A DNA stretch of 7,758 nucleotides from Bacteroidales bacterium UBA1800 (GCA_002319915.1 DCFQ01000097.1:8675-16432), one strand, 5' to 3'; shown: positions 1-7,002, counted from the first letter of the stretch. Numbers and translations: made by a program. Notes: generated from the letters alone by a model not told the origin.

Positions 1-15
1 ATACACTGAAAATAA

Positions 16-32
16 TTGGCATAGATATTGCC
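16..32 (+). promoter_or_regulatory. Candidate sigma-54 (-24/-12) promoter
   Basis: The sequence TTGGCATA-GATA-TTGCC fits the RpoN consensus YTGGCACG-N4-TTGCW. The GG at 18-19 and the GC at 30-31 are separated by exactly 10 nt, the spacing sigma-54 requires. The predicted transcription start falls near 43, leaving a leader of about 30 nt before the ATG at 75. A sigma-54 promoter needs an AAA+ enhancer-binding protein; neither that gene nor the upstream enhancer region is in the window. The motif is short and could occur by chance, but its position in front of a gene supports it. Confidence 0.55.
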
Positions 33-74
33 CGTGTTCAATTGAGATTAATGTTCTTCAAACAACAAAAGGTC

Positions 75-1439
75 ATGAAAAAGCTAATAATCACCGCGAT
101 CCTCGCAGCAACAGTTGCCGCCGGTGCCACAGTAATGGCTCAGGATCAGCCAGAAGGATACCTCGGGTTACCCGGGGATAACCTTAACTTATATGCCGTA
201 ATGAAATTATTCCAGGAATCCGAAACCATTGAAGGATTCGAACGGAGCCTGAATGATGAAAACAGCAGGATCAACAACCTTGACCTGAACGGCGATAACC
301 TGACCGACTATATCAGGGTTACTGATTATGTCGATGGCAATGTTCACAATATAGTACTCCAGGCTGTTCTGGACAGGAACGAGAGCCAGGACGTTGCAGT
401 GTTCACTGTTCAGCGTTTCAATGACGGAGAAGTTCAGATACAGCTTACAGGTGACGAGGCTTTGTACGGGAAGAACTACATTGTTGAGCCGATTTATGAT
501 GAAACCCCGAATCCCGGTTACATGGGGAGGGCTGACGGAAGGAATGTGACAGTTGTCCGTACAACTACCGTCCAGGTAGCTGCATGGCCGCTGGTAAGGT
601 TCATTTTCATGCCCGACTATATGGTCTGGAGATCATCCTGGTACTGGGGCTATTATCCGGTTTACTGGCATCCATGGCGCCCATTCTTCTGGCATTACTA
701 CTACGGGTACCATTCACACTGGAACCCTTACTACTATGGCCGTTTCCGCCGTTGGGAAACACACCGCTATTCACACTGGGACGACTTTTACTACCACGGG
801 AGAAGGGTCTACTCCCCAAACATCTCGGTCAGGATAAACAACGGTGTCTACCGGACAACCTACTCACATCCTGAAGAGCGTAAGAGAGGTGAGGACCTCT
901 ACTACAGGACCTATAAGGATCATGGCTCGCGTGAGTCGGTTACATCCGTAAACAACGGAAGAAGAGTTTCGAACAGCACCTACAACGGCCGGAACAACAA
1001 CATCAACAATCGCAGGTCGAACCGCACAACCGTGGACAATCCGACAATTCATACCGGTACAATTCCCAATACCGGGAATAATGCAAACACCGGAAGAAGG
1101 TCCTCGGGCGATAAGATGAATAACAAATACGGTGACAAGAACCAACCAAACGGGGAGGCAACAAACTGGAAGAACAGGTCAAACGGAAACCAGGGAAATA
1201 CAGGAAGGACCAATGTGACAGTTCCCTCGGGGAATAATTCAAAACCTGAATCGGGAAGGAAGATCGAAAATGTGAACTCGAGAAGGGAATCGTCCGTTAA
1301 CACCAATAAATCCGGACGCAACAACAGCGGGAATGGCGGAAGCATAAAGAGCAACAACAATCAGAAGAACAATAATTCAGATAAAAGCGACGGGAAGAAG
1401 GGCTCTGGTAAAGAGAGCAAGCCTTCAAGAAGGAAATAA
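75..1439 (+). CDS. Exported protein of unknown function with Trp/Tyr/His-rich segment and basic disordered tail
   Basis: I do not recognise a named family. The start chosen is ATG 75 (454 aa), because a classical signal peptide begins there (MKK, then a hydrophobic core, likely cleavage after VMA at residue 22). An in-frame TTG at 42 would add 11 residues and lies at the predicted transcription start. Residues about 28-142 look like a compact folded domain and contain DLNGDNLTD (70-78), a DxNxDxxxD loop resembling calcium-binding EF-hand or dockerin loops. Residues 171-248 are about half aromatic or histidine: 10 Trp, 16 Tyr, 6 Phe and 7 His. From about 285 to the end the chain is low-complexity, rich in Asn, Ser, Gly, Arg and Lys, and strongly basic, so probably disordered. 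The product is expected in the periplasm or outside the cell. The tail could bind polyanions such as polysaccharide or nucleic acid, but that is inference. A strong terminator follows, so it is probably transcribed alone. Confidence 0.85.
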   Translation: MKKLIITAILAATVAAGATVMAQDQPEGYLGLPGDNLNLYAVMKLFQESETIEGFERSLNDENSRINNLDLNGDNLTDYIRVTDYVDGNVHNIVLQAVLDRNESQDVAVFTVQRFNDGEVQIQLTGDEALYGKNYIVEPIYDETPNPGYMGRADGRNVTVVRTTTVQVAAWPLVRFIFMPDYMVWRSSWYWGYYPVYWHPWRPFFWHYYYGYHSHWNPYYYGRFRRWETHRYSHWDDFYYHGRRVYSPNISVRINNGVYRTTYSHPEERKRGEDLYYRTYKDHGSRESVTSVNNGRRVSNSTYNGRNNNINNRRSNRTTVDNPTIHTGTIPNTGNNANTGRRSSGDKMNNKYGDKNQPNGEATNWKNRSNGNQGNTGRTNVTVPSGNNSKPESGRKIENVNSRRESSVNTNKSGRNNSGNGGSIKSNNNQKNNNSDKSDGKKGSGKESKPSRRK

Positions 1440-1451
1440 AGGGCAATGTCG

Positions 1452-1517
1452 GGGCTGTTGCCCGGGACGGCTGGCTGGACGGTCAGCCGGGAATATCCGG
1501 GCAACAACCCTTTTTTT
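1452..1517 (+). terminator. Intrinsic terminator with nested hairpin
   Basis: The left arm GGGCTGTTGCCCGG (1452-1465) pairs with CCGGGCAACAACCC (1497-1510) with a single C/A mismatch. Inside it, CTGGCTG (1471-1477) pairs with CAGCCGG (1484-1490) including one G-T wobble. Seven T residues follow at 1511-1517. This is a convincing rho-independent terminator for the upstream gene, and its T-run ends only 28 nt before the photolyase start. Confidence 0.9.
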
Positions 1518-1545
1518 ATTTACCCGGGTTGATTAACTTCAGACC

Positions 1546-2838
1546 ATGAAGATCAACCTTTTCTGGTTTCGAAGGGACCTTAGGCTGGACGATAATCCGG
1601 GACTCGACTCCGCATTAATGGCGGGGCTCCCTGTTCTCGTCCTGTTCATCTTTGACACCAATATCACGGAAGACCTCCCGCCCGATGATCCCAGGATCGG
1701 GTTCATTTATGAATCGCTCGGGAAGATCAACCGGGAGCTTGTCCTGAAAAACGGTTCGCTTTGCATACTGAAAGGCGATCCTCTTGAAGAATTCGGGAAA
1801 CTGCTGCAGGCATACAGCGTCGATACTGTTTATGCGAACAGGGATTATGAGCCGTATCCGGCCGAAAGGGACTCAGCCGTATCGGTATTCCTGAAAAAGC
1901 ATAATATCCGCTTCCTTACATTCAAGGATCATGTGATCTATGAGAAAGATGAGGTGGTCAAACAAGACAAAAGCCCTTACCGGGTATTTACCCCTTACAA
2001 AAACGCCTGGCTTAAGCGGTTTGCTGCAGGCCTGAATACGCAACAACCTGCCGGGGAGGCGGTTGAGGGGGATTTTGTCAAAAGCAGCCATTCTTTTCCC
2101 TCCCTTGAACAGCTGGGGTTCAGGGAAAACCAGACAAGGGTCGGTCCATACGATCTTTCAGTAATTAAGGATTACGGGAAGTACAGGAACTTTCCTGCTG
2201 CAGACAGGACGAGCCGGCTTTCTCCCCACCTCAGGTTTGGCACCGTGAGCATCAGGAAGATTGTCAGCCTGGCGTCAGCGACTAACCAGGTGTTCCTCGA
2301 AGAACTGATCTGGCGGGAATTCTTCATGCAGATCCTTTTTCACTTCCCTGCTGTTGTGACAGATAATTTCAGGCCCTCCTTCAACAGGATCCGCTGGAGG
2401 AACAATGAATCCGAATTCAGAAGATGGTGCAACGGTGAGACAGGGTATCCCATCGTCGATGCAGGAATGCGACAGCTCAATCTGACAGGATTCATGCATA
2501 ATCGGGTAAGAATGATAACTGCGGGGTTCCTTTGCAAGCACCTCCTGACCGACTGGAGGTTCGGGGAGGCGTATTTTGCATCGAAGCTGCTCGATTATGA
2601 GCTGTCGTCGAATAATGGGAACTGGCAATGGGCAGCAGGCACCGGATGTGATGCCGCGCAGTATTTCAGGATCTTCAATCCCCTGACGCAGGAGAGGAAA
2701 TTTGATCCGTCAGGAGAATATACCGGCAAATGGGTCCCGGAAAAAAGATCTCCGGCATATCAAGCACCGGTGGTGGATCACACCTTCGCCAGGGAAAGGG
2801 CGATGGAGGCTTACCATATTTCGATGAAGGAGTTCTGA
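1546..2838 (+). CDS. phrB: Deoxyribodipyrimidine photolyase (class I CPD photolyase)
   Basis: This cytoplasmic flavoenzyme repairs UV-induced cyclobutane pyrimidine dimers using blue light. The 430-aa chain is full length for this group, a little shorter than the E. coli enzyme. The N-terminal alpha/beta antenna domain starts with LFWFRRDLRLDDN; the C-terminal FAD domain carries TSRLSPHLRFG, ELIWREF, TGYPIVDAGMRQL, MHNRVRM and NNGNWQWAAGTG. By hand alignment to the E. coli enzyme the electron-transfer Trp triad is intact: W360, W337 and W284 correspond to W382, W359 and W306. The substrate-contact residues W256 and W362 (E. coli W277 and W384) and E253 (E274) are present, as is N356, matching the FAD-proximal N378. 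This favours CPD repair over a cryptochrome or (6-4) photolyase. The antenna cofactor cannot be read with confidence. No Shine-Dalgarno sequence is visible. A GH16 gene follows 31 nt after the stop. Confidence 0.96.
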   Translation: MKINLFWFRRDLRLDDNPGLDSALMAGLPVLVLFIFDTNITEDLPPDDPRIGFIYESLGKINRELVLKNGSLCILKGDPLEEFGKLLQAYSVDTVYANRDYEPYPAERDSAVSVFLKKHNIRFLTFKDHVIYEKDEVVKQDKSPYRVFTPYKNAWLKRFAAGLNTQQPAGEAVEGDFVKSSHSFPSLEQLGFRENQTRVGPYDLSVIKDYGKYRNFPAADRTSRLSPHLRFGTVSIRKIVSLASATNQVFLEELIWREFFMQILFHFPAVVTDNFRPSFNRIRWRNNESEFRRWCNGETGYPIVDAGMRQLNLTGFMHNRVRMITAGFLCKHLLTDWRFGEAYFASKLLDYELSSNNGNWQWAAGTGCDAAQYFRIFNPLTQERKFDPSGEYTGKWVPEKRSPAYQAPVVDHTFARERAMEAYHISMKEF

Positions 2839-2869
2839 AACTTTCAGGCAATAAATAAATCCCGCTAAG

Positions 2870-3760
2870 ATGAAAAAGCTGGCTCTGTGTATTTTTGTTC
2901 TTGCGGCTGCAGGCCTCCGGGCTTTCGGCCAGGAAACGGACAGGTATTCTCCTGATAACGCCACCCCTCCGTCAATCCCGGGGATGAAGCTGGTATGGCA
3001 TGATGAGTTCAATAAGAATGGGACACCTGACTCCCTTTCCTGGAGATTCGAGAAGGGGTTTGTCAGGAATATGGAGCTTCAATGGTACCAGACATCCAAT
3101 GCTGCATGCAGGAACGGACTGCTCATCATCGAGGGGAAAAAGGAAGCGGTTAAAAATCCACTCTATGACAAGCAGAGCAATGATTGGAGGTATTCACGCG
3201 AATTTGCCGGATACACTTCATCGAGCATTCAGACAAGGGGCTTCCATCAATGGCAGTATGGCAGGTTCGAGATCCGTGCGAGGATCGATACGGCGCATGG
3301 GGCCTGGCCTGCAATATGGACACTCGGGATTTCCCGTGAGTGGCCGTCGAACGGTGAGATAGATATCATGGAATTCTACAGGGTAAACGACATTCCCACC
3401 ATCCTCGCGAATTTCGCCTGGGGAACCGAAAAGCGGTTCTCTGCAAAATGGAAGGACCTCAGGAAACCGTTGTCTGATCTGGCTTCAACTGATCCCGACT
3501 GGGCCCGTAAATTTCATATATGGAGGATGGACTGGACTAAAGATTCTGCCTCTCTCCGGCTCGACGGAAAGATCCTGAATTCGGTTTCCCTGTCTGAAAC
3601 GGCGAATCCTGACGGGTTTAATCCTTTCCGTCAGCCGCATTACATATTGCTGAACCTCGCCATCGGGATGAACGGGGGTGATCCTTCCCGGTCATCATTC
3701 CCCATCAGGTATGAGGTAGATTACGTGAGGGTCTACCAGGCTGATCCATCAACATTTTAG
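2870..3760 (+). CDS. Secreted glycoside hydrolase family 16 (beta-glucanase/laminarinase-like)
   Basis: GH16 enzymes are retaining endo-hydrolases of beta-1,3- or beta-1,3/1,4-glucans and related polymers with a beta-jelly-roll fold. This 296-aa single-domain protein has a signal peptide (MKK, hydrophobic core, likely cleavage after AFG at residue 20) and no lipobox. The catalytic motif is EIDIME at 163-168: E163 predicted nucleophile, D165 helper, E168 acid/base, the ExDxxE spacing typical of laminarinase-like members. Other hallmarks are LVWHDEF near 41-47, NMELQWY near 67-73, YGRFEIRAR, GAWPAIW (144-150) and the closing strand YEVDYVRVYQ. There is no carbohydrate-binding module and no obvious type IX secretion C-terminal domain. 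Substrate is inferred only from motif style; agarase or carrageenase specificity cannot be excluded by eye. It lies 31 nt after the photolyase stop and may be cotranscribed with it, although no functional link is evident. No SusC/D genes sit nearby, so this is not a canonical polysaccharide-utilisation locus. Confidence 0.93.
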   Translation: MKKLALCIFVLAAAGLRAFGQETDRYSPDNATPPSIPGMKLVWHDEFNKNGTPDSLSWRFEKGFVRNMELQWYQTSNAACRNGLLIIEGKKEAVKNPLYDKQSNDWRYSREFAGYTSSSIQTRGFHQWQYGRFEIRARIDTAHGAWPAIWTLGISREWPSNGEIDIMEFYRVNDIPTILANFAWGTEKRFSAKWKDLRKPLSDLASTDPDWARKFHIWRMDWTKDSASLRLDGKILNSVSLSETANPDGFNPFRQPHYILLNLAIGMNGGDPSRSSFPIRYEVDYVRVYQADPSTF

Positions 3761-3813
3761 GAGTTCCCATTGAAATTGGCATATTTTTCTTATTTTAGGA
3801 AAAAATTTAGTTA

Positions 3814-4341
3814 ATGCCCGGTATAAAACCTGCCGCAGGATCATTTCTCCTGATCATAATTGCTGTGGTTTCCGCATTGCTCACTGATTCATGCCAGGGC
3901 CTGAAGGATGAAGAACCGTATGTTGGCGACTGGCAGTCTGTGGAAACGGTAACTGCCGACCAGATGGTATATACCACCACAAGGACGCTTCACCTTACCA
4001 GGAACTCATACGAGGAGACTTATGTCATTACCCGGCAGAGCCTTGAGACCATTTCAGGTATCATCGGGACCGGCGGACGGATCATCAGGTCGCATAACCA
4101 TATCACTTTTGAATTGCAGAAGCTTGGAACCTGTGCAAAGGATTCCCTGGATGCCTGCACTTCCTCGGTGATCTGGTACCACGAAGGAACCCAGTACTGG
4201 ACCGACAATGCACAATTCTTCGGGTTGGTCATCAAGGCAGATTACAAGGCTGCTGATTCCACCCTTACACTGACCCGTGATCTGAACAATGACGGTGATA
4301 CCCTCGACGAAGGCGAGAATGTGGTTTTCACAAGGATCTGA
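3814..4341 (+). CDS. Small predicted lipoprotein of unknown function
   Basis: The 175-aa product starts with a hydrophobic segment (residues 11-23) ending in LTDSC, a plausible though imperfect lipobox with acylated Cys27, so a membrane-anchored lipoprotein is likely. The mature part is beta-strand-like: alternating hydrophobic and polar residues, a VGDW turn and many T/V/Y residues, reminiscent of small lipocalin-like Bacteroidota lipoproteins. I cannot assign a family. C107 and C115 (GTCAKDSLDAC) could form a local disulfide. Near the C-terminus, DLNNDGDTLDEGE (156-168) resembles a calcium-binding DxNxDG loop. The gene begins 53 nt after the GH16 stop. No Shine-Dalgarno sequence is apparent and the leader is A/T-rich. 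It ends 127 nt before the DUF5916 start preferred here. Confidence 0.8.
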   Translation: MPGIKPAAGSFLLIIIAVVSALLTDSCQGLKDEEPYVGDWQSVETVTADQMVYTTTRTLHLTRNSYEETYVITRQSLETISGIIGTGGRIIRSHNHITFELQKLGTCAKDSLDACTSSVIWYHEGTQYWTDNAQFFGLVIKADYKAADSTLTLTRDLNNDGDTLDEGENVVFTRI

Positions 4342-4403
4342 CCGCTCCCTGCGGTGGTCCCCCCCCTGCCTTACCCATTTTCCCGTAATATTTTGTCTCC
4401 CTG

Positions 4404-4434
4404 TTTTTTCTGCATTTAAAATCTGCTATATTCG
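4404..4434 (+). promoter_or_regulatory. Weak candidate Bacteroidota-type promoter for the DUF5916 gene
   Basis: TATATTCG at 4427-4434 matches 5 of 6 fixed positions of the Bacteroidota -7 element TAnnTTTG. A T-rich element (TTTT at 4404-4407, against the -33 consensus TTTG) lies 19 nt upstream of it. The site is within the 127-nt gap and about 35 nt before the ATG at 4469. The elements are degenerate in T-rich DNA, so this is a weak call. Confidence 0.3.
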
Positions 4435-4455
4435 TGTTTTACAATTCATATCTGC

Positions 4456-4461
4456 AGAGGA
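4456..4461 (+). promoter_or_regulatory. Shine-Dalgarno site deciding the DUF5916 start
   Basis: AGAGGA lies 7 nt before the ATG at 4469, an ideal spacing. It is one of the few clear ribosome binding sites in the window. It supports starting the DUF5916 protein at 4469, immediately in front of a signal peptide, and not at the in-frame ATG at 4289, which lies inside the preceding gene. Confidence 0.65.
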
Positions 4462-4468
4462 TATTTTT

Positions 4469-6742
4469 ATGCCGGTCAGGATCAAGCTATTACTGTTTCT
4501 CTTTTTGATAACGGGTGCAAAACTCATGTCACAGACGGAACCTGCCAGGCCGGTGGTTGCTCCGCTGGAAATTCCTGAGCTTCAGCTGCCTGTCAATTTT
4601 GACGGAGTACCCGATGAGGAAGCCTGGAACAAGATCACCCCTGTTCATCTTATTATGTTCTCCCCGGTGTTCGGTAAAGAACCCACCGAATCGACTGATA
4701 TCCGGATAGGTTACAATTCTCAGTACCTTTTCGTTTCAGGGGAAATGCGGTTCAGTGACCCCTCGATGGTTCGATCAGCCAGCCTGAAGCGCGATTATAT
4801 GGGCATGAGCGGCGACTGGTTCGGCCTCATCCTCGACACATTCAATGACAAGGAAAACGGGCTGGCATTTTTCACCTCTCCTGACGGGCTGAGATTTGAT
4901 GCCCATATCCAGAGAGATGCCGTCACCTATATGCCCGATCAGCAACCGATGAACATTAACTGGAATGCATTCTGGGACGTTCGTACCAAAAGGAATGCGG
5001 GCGGATGGTCAGCTGAGATCAGGATCCCCCTTTCGAGCCTCCGGTTCCAGGTTACCGGCGGGGTCGTCAGGATGGGATTGATCCTTCAGCGATGGATCCC
5101 GGCAAAGAATGAGCTGGATATTTTCCCTTCAATCCCGCCCAACTGGGGCCAGGGATCAAACATTAAACCCTCGCAGGCAAAAGAGATCACACTTAAGGGG
5201 CTTGTCCCCGATAAGCCTCTCTACATCGCACCTTATGTGTTGGGAGGATACTCTGCCTCCAACGATCTCAATGACTCTGAGACTGCATATTTTAAATCGA
5301 CCCGCCCGGTAACTGAGGCCGGCCTTGACGTAAAGTACGGCCTCACGAATAATCTCGTCATGGATCTGACCGCAAATACCGACTTTGCGCAGGTTGAAGC
5401 CGACGACCAGATGATAAATCTTTCACGATTCTCATTGTACTTTCCTGAGAAGAGGATGTTCTTCCTTGAACGGTCAAGCATTTTTGATTTTGCCCTTGAC
5501 GGGAACAGCAACCTGTTCTACAGCCGCAGGATCGGATTGAGCGACGACGGAGACCCTATAAGGATCTACGGGGGGCTGAGAGTTACAGGCCGGCTGAAAA
5601 AGTGGGACACAGGACTGCTGGACATGCAAACCGCGCCCCTTTGGAAAAAAAGCTCCCTGGGTTCGAAATATGTCCTCCAGCCATCTGAGAATTTCGGTGC
5701 GATAAGGTTCAGAAGACAGGTGATCAACGAAAACTCCTACATCGGAACAATGGTGACCTCCAGGTTGGGTGCCGACGGATCCTATAATGTCGCTTATGGG
5801 ATCGACGGCATTGTAAGGCTATTCGGTGAGGACTACCTGAACTTCCGGTGGGCACAGACATTTGAGGACAGCGTCAGGAACAAATCGATCGATCAGCCAA
5901 CAATGATCCAGTTTTCGTGGGAAAGAAGGGCAAAGGCAGGGCTCGGATACAATTTCAGCTATGCCCGCTCAGGGGTCAACTTCAACCCGGGTATCGGATT
6001 TGAGATGCTGGACGACTATGCTGCATTCTTCGGTTCGCTCAGCTATGGCTGGATATCACCTGAAAAATCGAAACTGTACTCACACTCGCCTGAAATTATG
6101 GTTATTTATAACCACTATGTCGATGACGGATCGCTTATGAGTGTCCTCGGAGAAGCAGGATGGCAGTTCCAGACAAAGAATCAATGGATGGTATCCCTGA
6201 ACGGCTCTGCCAATGATGAGATCCTCAGGGACAGCCTTGAGATTCTTGAGAACAAGGTTTATGTTCCGCCTGCCAGGTATGAGTATTACAATTTCAGGGG
6301 ACTGGCGGTCACTCCGTCTGCGAAGCCTTTTTATCTGATGATAAACACCCAGATCGGCCAGTATTATGACGGGAACAGGATATCAGTGGGCCTGCAGCCG
6401 ACATGGAATGTCTCGAAGCATCTCGAGTTCGGCGGCACATATAACCTGGACCATGTTGCCTTCGACAGGAGGGATGTCAGAATGACCAATCATATCGTCG
6501 GGTTCAAAGCGCTCTATATGCCCAGTACACGGTTATCCTTCAGCGCTTTCATCCAGTACAATACAGCCATTAATGAAATAATCTCCAACGTAAGGTTCCG
6601 GTATAACCCAAAGGAAGGCAATGATTTTTACATAGTGCTTAACGAGGGCCGGAATACCCGCCTGACAGGTGAAATGCCAAACCTGCCTGTTTACAATTCA
6701 CGCGCAATAATGGTCAAGTATACCTATACATTTAACCTTTGA
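4469..6742 (+). CDS. DUF5916 protein: N-terminal CBM9-like domain plus outer-membrane beta-barrel
   Basis: The predicted 757-aa product starts at ATG 4469. An in-frame extension back to 4289 would add 60 residues with no signal-peptide character and overlap the lipoprotein gene by 53 nt. The signal peptide is MPVRIKLLLFLFLITGAKLMSQ. Residues about 37-215 look like a CBM9-like beta-sandwich: VNFDGVPDEEAW (42-53), DWFGLILDTFND, FFTSPDGLRFDA and GGWSAEIRIPLSSLRF. The DUF5916 signature follows at about 305-334, including DFAQVEADDQMINLSRF and YFPEKRMFFLE. The rest, to VKYTYTFNL at the C-terminus, is rich in alternating aromatic and polar strands as in an outer-membrane barrel. The family is widespread in Bacteroidota but its biochemical role is not established. 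A role in carbohydrate or surface-ligand binding at the outer membrane is inferred from the CBM9-like fold. The gene has its own leader and is probably transcribed separately. Confidence 0.92.
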   Translation: MPVRIKLLLFLFLITGAKLMSQTEPARPVVAPLEIPELQLPVNFDGVPDEEAWNKITPVHLIMFSPVFGKEPTESTDIRIGYNSQYLFVSGEMRFSDPSMVRSASLKRDYMGMSGDWFGLILDTFNDKENGLAFFTSPDGLRFDAHIQRDAVTYMPDQQPMNINWNAFWDVRTKRNAGGWSAEIRIPLSSLRFQVTGGVVRMGLILQRWIPAKNELDIFPSIPPNWGQGSNIKPSQAKEITLKGLVPDKPLYIAPYVLGGYSASNDLNDSETAYFKSTRPVTEAGLDVKYGLTNNLVMDLTANTDFAQVEADDQMINLSRFSLYFPEKRMFFLERSSIFDFALDGNSNLFYSRRIGLSDDGDPIRIYGGLRVTGRLKKWDTGLLDMQTAPLWKKSSLGSKYVLQPSENFGAIRFRRQVINENSYIGTMVTSRLGADGSYNVAYGIDGIVRLFGEDYLNFRWAQTFEDSVRNKSIDQPTMIQFSWERRAKAGLGYNFSYARSGVNFNPGIGFEMLDDYAAFFGSLSYGWISPEKSKLYSHSPEIMVIYNHYVDDGSLMSVLGEAGWQFQTKNQWMVSLNGSANDEILRDSLEILENKVYVPPARYEYYNFRGLAVTPSAKPFYLMINTQIGQYYDGNRISVGLQPTWNVSKHLEFGGTYNLDHVAFDRRDVRMTNHIVGFKALYMPSTRLSFSAFIQYNTAINEIISNVRFRYNPKEGNDFYIVLNEGRNTRLTGEMPNLPVYNSRAIMVKYTYTFNL

Positions 6743-6791
6743 CCATTTTATAGCCGGCGCTTCAAAGTAATTATATCCATTCCCGTCTTTC

Positions 6792-6812
6792 ACCCGACCG
6801 GCCGGTACGGGT
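6792..6812. repeat. 21-nt imperfect palindrome (GC-rich hairpin)
   Basis: ACCCG (6792-6796), the perfect palindrome ACCGGCCGGT (6797-6806), one unpaired A (6807) and CGGGT (6808-6812) make an almost self-complementary 21-mer. As RNA it folds into a GC-rich hairpin about 50 nt after the DUF5916 stop. No T-run follows, so it is not a classical intrinsic terminator. It could be a 3'-end stabiliser or a dimeric regulator site. Confidence 0.5.
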
Positions 6813-6942
6813 CTATCCCGAATTTGATCATACAGAATCCTCCGTTTGTCACACAGGATTTGCCGTTTATGGAATATCCTAAAAATGAGTAACTTATGGA
6901 AACGTATTCTCGTTAAAGCCAGTGTTGAAAGCAAATGTCGCA

Positions 6943-7002
6943 TAGATTTTCAGAAAAAAAAAAGCAACAATAATAAAATGTCAAACTAAAAAATAAAACA
7001 AA
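6943..7002 (+). promoter_or_regulatory. A-rich leader and weak -7-like element upstream of the DUF4402 gene
   Basis: TAGATTTT (6943-6950) matches 5 of 6 fixed positions of the Bacteroidota -7 element TAnnTTTG, but no -33 element sits at the usual distance, so the promoter call is weak. From about 6952 to the ATG at 7003 the sequence is overwhelmingly A, including a run of ten A at 6954-6963. Such A-rich unstructured leaders commonly support efficient translation in this phylum in place of a Shine-Dalgarno sequence. Confidence 0.35.

Noticed and set aside
42..74. Upstream TTG start for the first gene, giving 11 extra residues
   Set aside because: It would precede the signal peptide with an atypical extension and lies at the predicted transcription start. 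ATG 75 begins directly with a classical signal peptide.
864..1360. Open frames on the - strand opposite the low-complexity tail of the first gene
   Set aside because: They mirror the biased codon composition of the basic tail. They have no plausible start context or domain, and they overlap a well-supported gene.
2275..2628. 117-codon - strand frame inside the photolyase gene
   Set aside because: It lies opposite the strongly conserved FAD domain, so it is a shadow frame with no independent support.
4341..4355. Small hairpin ACCGC-TCCCT-GCGGT right after the lipoprotein stop
   Set aside because: The stem is only 5 bp and is followed by a C-run and not T residues, so it does not qualify as an intrinsic terminator.
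6698..6943. 81-codon - strand frame spanning the intergenic region after the DUF5916 gene
   Set aside because: It overlaps the end of the DUF5916 gene, shows no domain or signal features, and passes through the palindrome. It is probably chance.
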